Position numbers and translations under genes: made by a program
Source of the DNA: Sitta carolinensis
Lineage: Eukaryota; Chordata; Aves; Passeriformes; Sittidae
Assembly: GCA_032173965.1 (NCBI GenBank)
Contig: CM063312.1
Span: 1,446,304-1,510,303, forward strand
Length of the DNA stretch: 64,000 nucleotides
Reading direction: 5' to 3'
Notes under the pieces: model-generated
What the model was told of the DNA's origin: nothing
Seen by the model: only the letters and a program-made list of their open reading frames with translations
The model's database searches: none
Part shown: one piece after another, positions 12,601-24,715 of the stretch
Position numbering within the stretch: the first letter of the stretch is position 1
Layout of the letters: every line of letters starts with the position of its first letter

Positions 12601-15600
12601 GAATATTGAGGAAATTTGGGGGGAATTCGGGGGTTTGGGGATTTTGGGGGGATTTTGGGGGGAATTTTGGGGGGATTTTGTGGAGAATTTGGGGGGATTT
12701 CAAGGGGAATTTTGGGGAAAATTTGGGGGGTTTTGGGGGATTTTGGGGAAATTTTGGGGGATTTTGGGGGCAATATTGAGGGAATTTTGGGGGGATTTTG
12801 GGGGAATTTTGGGGGATTTGGGGGGATTTCGGGGGGAGATATTGAGGGAATGTTGGGGAGAATTTGGGGGAATATTGAGGAAATTTGGGGGGAATATTGA
12901 GGAAATTTGGGGGGAATTTTGGGGAGAATTTGGGGGGAATATTGAAGGAATTTTGGAGGAATTTGGGGGGATTTTGGGGGAAATATTGAGGGAATTTTGG
13001 GGGGATTTTGGGGGGATTTGGGGGGGATTTGGGGGATTTGGGGGGGAGATATTGAGGGAGTGTTGGGGGACTATTGAGGAATTTGGGGATATTGAGTGAA
13101 TTTGGGAGAATTTGGGGGATTTCAAGGGGAATTTTGGGGAAAATTGGGAATTTTGAGAGGGTTTTGGGATTTTGGATTGGAATTTTGGGGATTCGGGATT
13201 TGGAATTTGGGATTTGGGGTTTTTGGGGAATTTGGGGATTTTGGGGTTTGGGGGATTCGGGGGAGATATTGAGGAATGTTTGGGAGAATTTGGGGGAATA
13301 TTGAGAAATTGGGGGAATTTTGTGAAATTTTTGGGAATTTTTGGGGGATTTCAGGGGAAATTTGAGGAAATTTTGGGGGATTTTGGGGGGTTTTGGGGAA
13401 TTTGGGGAATTTTGGGGATTTCGGGGATATTTGAGGGAATGTTGGGGAATTTGGGGAATATTGAGGAAATATTGGGAGGATTTTGGAGTTTGGGGGAATT
13501 TGGGGGAATATTGAGGGAATTGGTGTGGGGAATGGGAATTTGGGGGAATATTGAGGAAATTTGGGGGATTTTGGGGAAATTTATTGGGGGAATATTGGAT
13601 GTTGGGGGAATTTGGGGAATTTGAAGGAATTTTGGGGGAATTTTGTGGAAATTTTGGGGAGAATTTGGGGGAATTTTTTTGGGATTTCGGGGGGAATTTT
13701 GGGGGGGGTTTTCGGGGAATTTTGGGGGATTTCAAGGGGAATTTGGGAATTTCGGGGAAAATTTGGGGTGTTTTTGGGTGAATTTTGGGGATATTCTGAG
13801 TGGATTTTGGGGTGTTTTTTGGGGTGTCTCTGGGTGTTTTTGGTGAGATTTTGAGTGGGATTTTGGGGCTGTTTTTGGGGTGTCTCTGGTGTTTTGGTGG
13901 ATTTTGGTGTCTTGGGTGTCTCTGGGGTGTCTCTGTGTTTTGGTGGTTTTAGGGATTTTGGGGTGTCTTGGGGTGTTTTGGGTGATTTTGGGTGTTTTGA
14001 GGGGATTTTAGGGGTGTCTTTGGGGTGTTTTTGGGTGAATTTTGGGGTGTTTTTGAGGGGGATTTTAGGGGTGTTTTGGGGTGTTTTTGGGTGTCTTGGT
14101 GTTTTTGGTGATTTTGGGGGATTTGGGTGTTTTGGTGATTTTGGGGGATTTTGGGGTGGTTTGGGGTGTTTCTTGGGGTGTCTCTGGGTGTTTTTTGGTG
14201 GATTTTGAGGGGGATTTTAGGGGTGGTTTTGGGGTGTTTTTGGGGTGTCTCTGGGGTGTTTTTGGGGCTCACCTGTGGGCTGGGAGCTGCTCTGTGAGCG
14301 GATCACCCCCATCCAGTCGCTGACCAGGATGGAGGCCAGGCGGCGAAGCTCTGCGGGGTCACGGACAAACCTTAATTAATCCTTAATTCATCCTTAATTA
14401 ATCCTTAATTCATCCTTAATTCATCGCTCATTAACCAGGGATTAACCAGGCAAGGGTGGGGAGTGGGGCCATGGGGGGATCTGAGGGGTTCAAGGGAGGT
14501 TTTGGGGGTCTCAGGGAGGTTTTTTTGGGGTCTGAAGGGGAGGTTTGGGGGTCTCAGGGAGGTTTGGGGGTCTCAGGGGGGCTCTGGGGGTCTCAGGGAG
14601 GGTTTTGGGGGTCTCAGAGGGATTTTTGGGGGTCTCAGAGGGATCTTTGGGGGTCTCAGAGGGATCTTTGGGGGTCTCAGGGAGGTTTTTAGGGGGTCTC
14701 ACTGGGATTTTGGGGGTCTCAGGGAGGTTTTTGGGGGTCTCACTGGGATTTTGGGGGTCTTAGAGGGACTTTTGGGGGTCTCAGAGGGATTTTTGGGGGT
14801 CTCAGGGAGGTTTTTAGGGGGTCTCAGAGGGATTTTGAGGGTCCCAGGGAGGTTCTGGGGGGTCTCAGAGGGATTTTTGGGGGTCTCTGAGGGATTTTTG
14901 GGGATCCCAGGGAGGTTTTTTTGGGGTCTGAAGGGGAGGTTTGGGGGTCTCAGGGGGGGTTTGTGGGGTCTCAATGGGATTTTGGGGGGTCTCAGGGAGG
15001 TTCTGGGGGGTCTCAGAGGGATTTTTGGGGCTCTCAGAGGGATTTTGAGGGTCCCAGGGAGGTTCTGGGGGGTCTCAGAGGGATTTTTGGGGGTCTCAGA
15101 AGGATCTTTATGGGTCTCAGGGAGGTTTTGGGGGTCTCAGAGGGATCTTTGGGGGTCTCAGGGAGGTTTTTTTGGGGTCTGAAGGAGAGGTTGAGGGTCT
15201 CAGGGGGGGTTTGTGGGGTCTCAATGGGATTTTGGGGGTCTCAGAGGGATTTTGGGGGTCTCAGAGGGATTCATGGGGGTCCCAGGGAGGTTTTGGGGGT
15301 CTCAGGGGGGGTTTGGGGGTCCCAGGGAGGTTCTGGGGGTCTCTGGGGGGGGTTTGGGGGTCCAGGAGGTTCTGGGGGTCTCAGGGGAGCTTTGGGGGTC
15401 TCAGGGAGGTTCTGGGGGTCTCAGGGATTTTTGGGGTCTCAGGGAGGTTTTTTGGGGTTCTGAGGGTGGGGTTTGGAGTGGGGGTCTCAGGGAGGTTTTG
15501 GGGTCTCAGGGGGATTTTTGGGGTCCAGGGAGGTTTTTGGGGGTCTCAGATGGGATTTTGGGGGTCCCTGGGATTTTTGGGGTCTAAGGGAGGGTTCTGG

Positions 15601-18600
15601 GAGTCTCAATGGTTTTGGGGTCTCAGGGGGTTTTTGGGGGTCTCACTGGGATTTTGGGGGTCTCAGGGAGGTTTTTGGGGGTCTCACTGGGATTTTGGGG
15701 GTCTCAGGGAGGTTTTTGGGGGTCTCACTGGGATTTTGGGGGTCTCATGGGAGTTTTGGGGGTCTCACTGGGATTTTGGGGGTCTCACTGGGATTTTTGG
15801 GGGTCTCAGGGAGTTTTGGGGGTCTCACTGGGATTTTTGGGGGTCTCAGGGAGGTTTTTGGGGGTCTCACTGGGATTTTGGGGGTCTCAGGGAGGTTTTT
15901 GGGGGTCTCTGCTCACCCTCATCATCGCTGGATTTGCTGAGCTGCTTCACCAGCTTGGCCGTGTTGTTCTGGAGAGGAAAGGAGGGGTCAGGGGGGACAC
16001 AACCCCCCCTAAAGCCCCCTGAGCCCCCCTGAGCCCCCCTAAAGCCCCCCAGAGCCCCTGAGCCCCCCTAAAGCCCCTGAGCCCCCCTAAAGCCCCCCAG
16101 AGCCCCCAGAGCCCCCAGAGCCCCCTGAGCCCCCTAAAGCCCCCCTGAGCCCCTGAGCCCCCCTAGAGCCCCTGAGCCCCCCTAAAGCCCCCCGGAGCCC
16201 CCCTAAAGCCCCCCTGAAGCCCCCCTGAAGCCCCCGACCCTAAAGCCCCCCGGAGCCCCCTGAAACCAGAGCCCCTGAGCCCCCCTAAGCCCCCTGAAGC
16301 CCCCTGAGCCCCCCTGAGCCCCCTGAAGCCACCTGAGCCCCCCAGAGCCCCCCAAGCCCCCAGAGCCCCTGAGCCCGAGCCCCCCAGAGCCCCCAGAGCC
16401 CCCTGAGCCCCCTAGAGCCCCCCTAAAGCCCCCAGAGCCCCCCAGAGCCCCCGAGCCCCCTGAGCCCCCCTAAAGCCCCCTAGAGCCCCCAGAGCCCCCT
16501 GAGCCCCCTGAGCCCCCCTGAGCCCCCTGAGTAGCCCCCTAAGCCCCCCAGAGCCCCCTGAGCCCCCTGAGCCCCCAGAGCCCCCTGAGCCCCCATGAGC
16601 CCCCTAAAGCCCCTGAGTGCCCCCAAAACCCCAGAGCCCCCTGAGCCCCCCAGAGCCCCGAGTGTCCCCAAAAGCCATCCTAGAGTCCCGTAGAGCCCCC
16701 CTAAAGACCCCCAAAACCCCTGTGTGCCCCTAAGACCCCCTAAGACCCCCCAAGTCCCCCCCAAATCCCCCTGTGTGCCCCTAAGACCCACCCTAAATCC
16801 CCCTAGAGCCCCCCGCATGCCCTAAGACCCCCCAAAGCCCCCCCAAAATCCCCCCTAAGACCCCCCAAGCCCCCTGTGTGTCCCCTAGAGCCCCCTGCGT
16901 GCCCCTAAGACCCCCCAAAAGCCCCCTAGAGTCTCCTAAAGCCCCCTGTGTGCCCCTAGAGCCCCCCAAAAACCCCCCAAATTCCCCCTGTGTGCCCCTA
17001 AGACCCCCCAAGAGCGCCCCCAAAGCCCCCTGTGTGCCCCAAAAGCCCCTGTGTGCCCCTAAGACCCCCTAGAGCCCCCTGCATGCCCCTAAGACCCCCC
17101 AAAATCCCCCCTAAGACCCCCCAAGTCCCCCCCAAGCCCCCTGTATGTCCCCTAGAGCCCCCTGCGTGCCCCTAAGACCCCCCCAAAGCCCCCCTAGAGT
17201 CTCCTAGAGCCCCCCAAAGCCCCTGTGTGCCCCCAAATCCCCCCAAAGCCCCCTAGAGCCCCCCAAAAGCCCCCTAGAGCCCCCAAAAGCCCTCTGCATG
17301 CCCCTAAGACCCCCAAAAGCCCCCTAGAGTCTCCTAGAGCCCCCCCAAGCCCCCTGTGTGTCCCCTAGAGCCCCTGTGTGCCCTAAGACCCCCTAAGACC
17401 CCCAAAAGCCACCCTAGAGTCTCCTAAAGCCCCCTGTGTGCCCCTAGAGCCCCCAAAAAACCCCCAAATTCCCCCTGTGTGCCCCTAAGACCCCCCAAGA
17501 GCCCCCCAAACCCCATGTCCCCTTAGTGACCCCAAAATCCCCCAAAGCCCCTGCTGTGCCCCAAATCCCCTAGAGCCCTGCATGCTCCAGCCCCAAAATG
17601 CCCCCCAAATCCCCCTGTGTGCCCCCAAATCCCCCTAAATCCCCCTAAAGCCCCTGCATGCCCCTAAGACCTCCCAAAGCTCCCCCAAAGCCCCCTAGAG
17701 CCCCTGTGTGCCCCCAAATCCCCCCAAATGCCCCCTTAGAGCCCCCAAAAGCTCCCTGAGTGCCCCCAAAATCCCCCTTGTGCCCCTAAGACCCCCCAAG
17801 CCCCCCCAAAGCCCCCTAGAGCCCCCCTTAGGCCCCTGGCCCTAATCCCCCCAAAGCCCCTAGAGCCCCCAAAAGCTCCCTGAGTGCCCCCAAAATCCCC
17901 CTTTGTGCCCCTAAGACCCCCTAAGACCCCCAAAAGCCCCCCAAAAGCCCCCTGTGTGCCCCTAAGCCCCCCCCAAGACCCCCAAAACCCCTAAAGTCCC
18001 CTGTGTGCCCCAAAATCCCCCTTAAATCCCCCTTGTCCAAAAGCCCCCATGCCTATGACCCCTAAGACCCCCCAAAAGCCCCCTAATTCTAGCCCCCAAA
18101 GCCCCTGTGTGCCCCCTAGACCCCCTATCCCCCTAAGACCACCCTCATAGCCCCTAAGACCCCCCAAAGCCCCCAAATCCCCCTGTGTGCCCCAAATCCC
18201 CCAAATGCCCCCAAAATCCCCCTGGCCCTAGCCCCCTAAGACCCCCAAAGCCCCCCCCAAAAGCCCCTGTGTGCCCCAAATCCCCCTAAATCCCCCCTAG
18301 AGCCCCCTGCGTGCCCCTAAGACCCCCCAAAGCCCCCCAAAATCCCCCTGTGTGCCCCAAATCCCCCCTAAATCCCCCTAGAGCCCCCTGCATGCCCCTA
18401 AGACCCCCAAAGCCCCCAAAATCCCCCTGTGTGCCCCCAAATCCCCCTAAATCCCCCCTAGAGCCCCCTGCATGCCCCTAAGACCCCCAAAGCCCCCCAA
18501 ACCCCCTGTGTGCCCCAAATCCCCCTAAATCCCCCTAGAGCCCCCTGCATGCCCCTAAGACCCCCAAAGCCCCCAAAAGCCCCCTGTGTGCCCCAAATCC

Positions 18601-21348
18601 CCCTAAATCCCCCCTAGAGCCCCCTGCATGCCCTAAGACCACCCCCCCCTGTGCAATCCCTAATGCCCCAGGCCCGCATGCCCTAAGACCCCCCTAAGCC
18701 CCCAAGCCCAACCCCACTGCTTGAGGTGGTCCACGGTGAGCGGCAGGTGCTGCAGGGTGAGCAGCAGCTGCTGCAGGAAGGGCACGTTGTTGGCAGCCTT
18801 GGAGCCCGTGAGCCACGTGTTGAGCAGCTTGTACCCCCCAATCCGGATGAACCTGGGGGGCAAAAACGGGAATTGTGGCCAGGGGGGTCCTGGGGGGCTG
18901 AGCCCCAGCACAAAGGCAAAAAAAACCCGAGGGAAATCCACCCAAAGATGAGGAAAATGGGGATTTTTGCGTGGTCGCGAAAATTTGCTGCTCCGTGGGA
19001 GGGGAGTGAGGGGGGAAAATTGGGAATTTTGTGCAGATTCAGGTGGGAAAAGCTAAAATCCATCTGAATTCACGTGAAATCCAAAAAAATCCTGGTCAAA
19101 ATCCACCTAAAATCAGCCAAAATCAATTAAAATCTGATTTTTTGTGTGATTGTGAAAATCTGCTGCTCTGTGGGAGGAGAGTGAGGGGGAAAAATTGGGA
19201 GTTTTGTGCAGATCCAGGTGGGAAAAGCTAAAATCCATCTGAATCTATACAAAATAAAAAAAAAATCCCAGTGAAAATAAAAAAAAAATCCACCAAAATC
19301 CAATTAAAATCTGATTTTTTGTGTGATTGTGGAAATCTGCTGCTCTGTGGGAGGAGAGTGAGGGGGAAAAATTGGGAATTTTGTGCAAATTCAGGTGGGA
19401 AAAGGGAAAATTCAGCAAAAATCCACCCCAAAGCCAAAAAAATCCTGGTCAAAATCCACCTAAAATCAGCTTAAATCCAATTAAAATCCACTTTTCTATG
19501 GGATTATTAAGCCAGGATGAATCTGAGGGAATAAAAATGGGAATTTTGTCCAAATCCAGGTGGGAAAAGCTAAAATCCATCTGAATTCACGTGAAATCCA
19601 AAAAAATCCTGGTCAAAATCCACCAAAATCCAGTTAAAATCCACTTTTCCATGGGATTACATAGTCAGGATAAATCTGAGGGGGATAAAATGGGAATTCT
19701 CTCAGGATCCAACTGAAAAATCCCCAAATCCAACCCAAAAATCCCAAAAAATTCACTCAAAATTCACTTTTCCATGGGATTACTTGCCCTGAACTGAAAA
19801 AAACCTGGGAATTCTCTCAGGATCCGACTGGAAAATCCCCAAATCCAACCCAAAAATCCCCAAAAATTCACTTAAAATCAACTAAAATCCACTTTTCCAT
19901 GGGATTACTTGTCCTGAACAAATCTAAACTGAAAAAACCTGGGAATTCTCTCAGGATCCGCCTGGAAAATCCCCAAATCCAACCCAAAAATCCCCAAAAA
20001 TTCACTTAAAATCAACTAAAATCCACTTTTCCATGGGATTACTTGCCCTGAACTGAAAAAAACCTGGGAATTCTCTCAGGATCCGACTGGAAAATCCCCA
20101 AATCCAACCCAAAAATCCCAAAAATTCACTTAAAATCAACTAAAATCCACTTTTCCATGGGATTACTTGTCCTGAACAAATCTAAACTGAAAAAACCTGG
20201 GAATTCTCTCAGGATCCGACTGGAAAAAGCCCCAAATCCCATCCAAATACACCCAAAAATCCCAAAAAATTCACTCAAAATCCACTTAAAATCCACTTTT
20301 CCCTGGGATTACTTGCCCTGAACTGAAAAAAACCTGGGAATTCTCTCAGGATCCGACTGGAAAATCCCCAAATCCAACCCAAAAATCCCCAAAAATTCAC
20401 TTAAAATCAACTAAAATCCACTTTTCCATGGGATTACTTGTCCTGAACAAATCTAAACTGAAAAAACCTGGGAATTCTCTCAGGATCCGACTGGAAAAAG
20501 CCCCAAATCCCATCCAAATACACCCAAAAATCCCAAAAAATTCACTCAAAATCCACTTAAAATCCACTTTTCCCTGGGATTACTTGCCCTGAACTGAAAA
20601 AAACCTGGGAATTCTCTCAGGATCCGACTGGAAAATCCCCAAATCCAACCCAAAAATCCCCAAAAATTCACTTAAAATCAACTAAAATCCACTTTTCCAT
20701 GGGATTACTTGCCCTGAACTGAAAAAAACCTGGGAATTCTCTCAGGATCCGACTGGAAAATCCCCAAATCCAACCCAAAAATCCCCAAAAATTCACTTAA
20801 AATCAACTAAAATCCACTTTTCCATGGGATTACTTGCCCTGAACTGAAAAAAACCTGGGAATTCTCTCAGGATGCGACTGGAAAATCCCCAAATCCAACC
20901 CAAAAATCCCCAAAAATTCACTTAAAATCAACTAAAATCCACTTTTCCATGGGATTACTTGCCCTGAACTGAAAAAAACCTGGGAATTCTCTCAGGATCC
21001 GACTGGAAAATCCCCCCAAATCGCCCAAATTCCCAAATTCCCAGGAGCTCACTTGGCCAGGATGTCCTGAGCCCGGGTCTGCAGGAGGATGTTCAGGTAA
21101 ATGCAGCGACTCACCATCTTCTGGGAATCCTTCATGAGGCTGTGGAGCAGCAATTAATCACAATTAATCACAATTAATCACAATTAATCAATGCCAGGGT
21201 CGGGCTGAGCTGCCCAGCTGGGAATTTTTTAGGGATTTCACCTGAAAATTTTGGAAATTCCATCCATGGTTTTGACCTCGCCATCCCTGCCCAGGAAACA
21301 ATCCAAGCCCTTGAGGAGCTCCTTGGGATCGATGGGGCCAGAGCCCAT
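618..21348 (-). CDS. PPP1R10: PPP1R10 (PNUTS), PP1 nuclear targeting subunit, 3'-partial
   Basis: Nuclear scaffold that targets protein phosphatase 1 and, in the PTW/PP1 complex with WDR82 and TOX4, acts in Pol II termination (family knowledge). Coding exons on the minus strand, in transcript order: 21348-21242, 21139-21053, 18852-18717, 15968-15917, 14350-14273, 11600-11430, 9239-9140, 7250-7141, 5941-5841, 4351-4207, 2920-2768, 864-618. They total 1,487 nt (495 codons plus 2) and all junction phases match. The start is fixed by [25 protein letters not shown] domain follows ([28 protein letters not shown]), then a basic linker ([20 protein letters not shown]), [31 protein letters not shown], the PP1-docking exon and [12 protein letters not shown]. 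The last exon stops after FLSKE plus two bases, so the C-terminal Gly-rich and CCCH parts are off the window. Two anomalies: a double frame slip in exon 2768-2920 and a donor lacking GT at 18717. Confidence 0.95.
955..2735. repeat. PPP1R10 intron minisatellite, second ACAAAATGG block
   Basis: Same family as 1-520: GGGTCACAAAATGGCGCCCA then CCACAAAATGGGGCCCAAA, with an inserted AAATCTTCAAAAA spacer in the later part. One copy at 1052-1062, AAAATGGCGGC, is a full YY1-type core. Confidence 0.85.
2768..2920 (-). CDS. PPP1R10: PPP1R10 exon with the PP1-docking segment, frame-slipped
   Basis: This exon should carry the RVxF-type PP1 motif of PNUTS. In one frame it reads [18 protein letters not shown] then DETEQ, almost identical to mammals. 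But the acceptor-side half ([18 protein letters not shown] then PAPRRPRKK) and the join to the next exon (VNVNKIKDF) lie in a different frame. Moving between them needs one base removed near 2836 (AAGAAGAATC on the minus strand) and one G added at the donor near 2768. The exon length, 153 nt, stays a multiple of three. Read straight through, the frame is open, but about 25 residues including the docking motif are replaced by unrelated sequence. Confidence 0.85.
2990..4185. repeat. PPP1R10 intron minisatellite, CCCACCCTAAACTGTCCCAA
   Basis: Units of about 22 bases with variants CCTCCCCAAAC and CCTCCATGAAATGTCC. C/A-rich on the plus strand, so the pre-mRNA is G/U-rich. Confidence 0.85.
4400..5830. 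repeat. PPP1R10 intron minisatellite, GGTCACAAAATGGC
   Basis: Begins as 18-base AAAATGGCCGCCAAAGAGGTC units (to about 4745), shifts to AAAAAGTCCACAAAATGGG units (to about 5350), then decays into non-periodic A-rich intron before the exon at 5841. Confidence 0.85.
5950..7135. repeat. PPP1R10 intron minisatellites
   Basis: CCAAATTTTCCCTAAAATGG units to about 6450, then CCAAAACCAACCCCAAAATG units mixed with ATGAAATCAGAAATG to about 7070. No exon inside. Confidence 0.8.
7265..9075. repeat. PPP1R10 intron minisatellite, ACCCTAAAACTG
   Basis: Units of 11-22 bases mixing CCCTAAAACTG, GAATAAAAAATGA and CCAAAAATGA. The CCCTAAA strings resemble some telomere repeats but are irregular, embedded in an intron and mixed with other units. 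Confidence 0.85.
9275..11425. repeat. PPP1R10 intron minisatellites (AAAGAGACACAAGAATTCCT; CCCCAAATCCCCAATTTCC)
   Basis: About 9,300-9,550 is a 19-base AAAGAGACACAAAAATTCCT repeat. About 9,600-11,420 is a dense CCCCCAAATCCCCAATTTCC repeat of 15-17 bases that stays open in two minus-strand frames for 650-700 codons. Confidence 0.85.
11625..14268. repeat. PPP1R10 intron G-rich minisatellites
   Basis: GGGGGAATATTGAGGAAATT units (11,640-13,790), then TTTTGGGGTGTTTTTGGGG units (13,790-14,265). G-rich on the plus strand, opposite to the array on the other side of exon 11430-11600. Confidence 0.85.
14365..15910. repeat. PPP1R10 intron repeats
   Basis: A short CCTTAATTAAT tract (14,372-14,430), then GGGGGTCTCAGGGAGGTTTT and GGGGGTCTCACTGGGATTTT units of about 27 bases to the exon at 15917. 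Confidence 0.85.
15985..18655. repeat. PPP1R10 intron C-rich minisatellites
   Basis: CCCCCTGAGCCCCCCTAAAG units (to 16,640) merge into CCCCTGTGTGCCCCTAAGAC and CCCTAGAGCCCCCTGCATGC units of roughly 30-60 bases. Strongly C-rich on the plus strand. Confidence 0.85.
18717..18852 (-). CDS. PPP1R10: PPP1R10 exon of the TFIIS-N (LW) domain, donor lacks GT
   Basis: Forty-five codons encode [13 protein letters not shown] to TVDHLKQ, the helical core that matches the mammalian LW/TFIIS-N domain. The acceptor (CCCCCCAG) and the phase (AA|G lysine shared with exon 21053-21139) are good. After the last codon CAG the genomic sequence reads TGGGG, where a donor GTGGGG would be expected, so a single G seems to be missing. 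Splicing at CA|GTGGGG would shift the frame into the next exon (AACAACACGG). Confidence 0.88.
18905..21030. repeat. PPP1R10 intron long-unit tandem repeats
   Basis: Two families. 18,960-19,700: about 180-190-base units marked by TGCTGCTCTGTGGGAGGAGA and CAGGTGGGAAAAGCTAAAAT. 19,700-21,010: about ten units of 125-140 bases marked by GGGAATTCTCTCAGGATCCG and ACTTTTCCATGGGATTACTT. They have longer units and higher identity than the surrounding minisatellites, so they probably spread recently. Confidence 0.85.
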
Positions 21349-21799
21349 GGCAGGAAAAACCTGGAAAAATGGGGAAAAAATGGGAATGAAACAGATTTAG
21401 GGATGAGGGGAAAGCTGGAGAAATCCCAGTGTGGAAAAATCTGGGGGTGGGAGTAAAGTAAGGGGGAAAAAAAAGAGAAATTTGGGTGAAAAAGGAAGGG
21501 ATTGATGTGGGGAAAGGGGAGGATATTAAAAATTTAAGGGGTTGTGGTTAAAAAATTGTGTGTTTAGCAAAAAAAAAAAAGTGGGAAATAATCCTGGGAA
21601 AGGGAGGTGAAGGTGGAAATAAGCACAGAAAGTTGGGAATTAGCCTTAAAAAAGGAGGAAATCCAAGGGAAAAGGTGAAAAATTGAGCTTAAAATGAGGG
21701 AAGGGAGATGGAAATGTGAAATAAAAAAATTAACAAGGGTGGAAAAAAACCCTGGAAAGGTGGGAATGATCCCAAAAGGCACTCAGGGAATTAAGAGCC

Positions 21800-22830
21800 C
21801 CCCAAAAAGCTGGAAAATCACCCTAAAATTCCAGAATTCTGCCCTAAAAAGCTGGAAAACCACCCTGAAATTCCAAAATTCTGCCCAAAAAACCAGGAAA
21901 ACCACCATGAAATTCCAGAATTCTTCCCAAAAAGCTGGAAAACCACCCTGAAATTCCACAATTCTGCCCTAAAAAGCTGGAAAACCACCCTGAAATTCCA
22001 AAATTCAGCCTAAAAAGCTGGAAAACCACCCTGAAATTCCACAATTCTGCCCAAAAAACCTGGAAAACCACCCTGAAATTCCACAATTCTGCCCTAAAAA
22101 CCAGGAAAACCACCATGAAATTCCAGAATTCTTCCCAAAAAGCTGGAAAACCACCCTGAAATTCCAAAATTCAGCCCTAAAAAGCTGGAAAACCACCCTG
22201 AAATTCCACAATTCTGCCCAAAAAACCTGGAAAACCACCCTGAAATTCCACAATTCTGCCCTAAAAACCAGGAAAACCACCATGAAATTCCAGAATTCTT
22301 CCCAAAAAGCTGGAAAACCACCCTGAAATTCCACAATTCTGCCCAAAAAACCTGGAAAACCACCCTGAAATTCCACAATTCTGCCCTAAAAAACCAGGAA
22401 AACCACCATGAAATTCCAGAATTCTTCCCAAAAAGCTGGAAAACCACCCTGAAATTCCAAAATTCAGCCCTAAAAACCTGGAAAACCACCCTGAAATTCC
22501 ACAATTCTGCCCAAAAAGCTGGAAAACCACCCTGAAATTCCACAATTCTGCCCAAAAAACCTGGAAAACCACCCTGAAATTCCACAATTCTGCCCTAAAA
22601 ACCAGGAAAACCACCATGAAATTCCAGAATTCTTCCCAAAAAGCTGGAAAACCACCCTGAAATTCCAAAATTCAGTCCTAAAAACCTGGAAAACCACCCT
22701 GAAATTCCACAATTCTGCTCCAGAAAGCTGGAAAACCACCCTGAAATTCCAAAATTCTGCCCTAAAAACCTGGAAAACCACCCTGAAATTCCAGAATTTT
22801 GCCCCAAAAAGCTGGAAATCAACCCCAGAA
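21800..22830. repeat. 41-42-base tandem repeat upstream of the PPP1R10 start
   Basis: Units AGCTGGAAAACCACCCTGAA / ATTCCACAATTCTGCCCTAA, about 24 copies with a few variants (AACCTGG, AACCAGG, CACCATG). 21,361-21,800 is A/G-rich unique intron with no feature seen. Confidence 0.85.
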
Positions 22831-22859
22831 GGAGGAATTCAACCCTAAAATCTGGGAAA

Positions 22860-24715
22860 ATATAAAAAAAAAACCTGGAAAACGACACCAAAAAAGGGGA
22901 AATCAACCTGCAAGAGCTGGAAAGAGGCCCCAAAAAGCTCAAAATTGACCCCAAAATGATGAAAATCGACCCTAAAATGATGAAAATTGACCCTAAAAAG
23001 CTCAAATCGACCCTAAAAAGTGGAAAATCCACCCCTAAAAGCTCAAAAATCGACCCAAAAACCTGAGAATCAACCCCAAAAAGTGGCAAATCAACCCCAG
23101 AAAGCTGAAAATTGACCCCAAAAAGGTGAAAATCAACCCCAAAAAGCTCAAAATCGACCCTAAAATGATGAAAATTGACCCCAAAAAGCTCAAAATCATC
23201 CCCAAAATTATGAAAATCAACGCCAAAATAATAAAAATCGACCCCAAAAACCTGAAAATGAAACCCAAAAAGCTGAAAATGAACCCTAAAAACCTGAAAA
23301 TCAACCCCAAAATTATGGAAATCAACCCCAAAAAGCTCAAAATCGACCCCAAAATTATGAAAATCGACCCTAAAATGATGAAAATCGACCCCAAAAAAAT
23401 GGAAATCAACCCCAAAATGCCAAAAATTGACCTCAAAATAATGGAAATCGACCCCAGAAAGCTGAAAATTGACCCCAAAAAGCTGAAAATTGACCCTAAA
23501 AAGCTCAAAATCGACCCAAAAACCTGAGAAGCAACCCCAAAATTATGAAAATCAACCCTAAAAAGCTTAAAATTGACCCCAAAATGATGAAAATTGACCC
23601 CAAAATGATGAAAATCAACCCCAAAATGATGAAAATCGACCCCAAAAAATGGAAATCAACCCCAAAAAGGTGGAAATCGACCCTAAAATGATGAAAATTG
23701 ACCCCAAAATAATAAAAATTGACCCCAAAAACCTCAAAATCAACCCCAAAATAATGAAAATTGATCCTAAAAGAATAAAAATTAACCCCAAAATAATAAA
23801 AATTGCCCCCAAAATAATAAAAATCGACCCCGAAAAGCTGAAAATTGACCCTAAAAACCTCAAAATGAACCCCAAAATAATAAAAATCAACCCCTAAGTA
23901 ATGAAAATCGACCCTAAAAAGCTCAAAATCATCCCCAAAATAATGGAAATCAAACCTAAAAAGGTGAAAATCGACCCCAAAATGATGGAAATCAACCCCA
24001 AAAGGATGGAAAATCGCCCTAAAAAGGTGAAAATCAACCCTAAAACCCTGAAAATGAACCCCAAAATAATGAAAATCGACCCTAAAATAATAAAAATCGA
24101 CCCTAAAATAATAAAAATTGACCCCAAAATGATGAAAATCGACCCTAAAAACCTGAAAATTGACCCCAAAATAATCAAAATCGACCCCAAAATGATGAAA
24201 ATTGACCCCAAAATGATGAAAATCGACCCTAAATTAATAAAAATCGACCCCAAATTAATCAAAATCGACCCTAAATTAATCAAAATCGACCCTAATTAAT
24301 AAAAATCGACCCTTAATTAATAAAAATCGACCCCCAATTAATAAAACCCGACCCTAATTAATCAAAATCGACCCTAATTAATCAAAATCGACCCCAAATT
24401 AATAAAAATCGACCCTTAATTAATCAAAATCGACCCTAAATTAATCAAAATCGACCCTTAATTAATCAAAATCGACCCTAAATTAATAAAAATCGACCCC
24501 AAATTAATCAAAACCGACCCTAATTAATAAAAATCGACCCTTAATTAATAAAAATCGACCCCAATTAATAAAACCACCGACCTAATTAATCAAAATCGAC
24601 CCTAATTAATCAAAATCGACCCTTAATTAATAAAAATCGACCCCCAATTAATAAAACCCGACCCTAATTAATCAAAATCGACCCTTAATTAATCAAAATC
24701 GACCCCCAAGGGACT
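22860..24715. repeat. AAAATCGACCCCAAAATGATG repeat array
   Basis: Units of 17-21 bases. From 24,220 the spacer becomes TTAATTAATAAAAATCGACC. It reads as MKIDPK-type frames on the plus strand, which is a repeat artefact. Confidence 0.85.

Noticed and set aside
19700..21010. CRISPR-like array of about 125-140-base regularly spaced repeats
   Set aside because: The whole unit, spacers included, is repeated, and the region lies inside a vertebrate intron. It is an ordinary tandem repeat.
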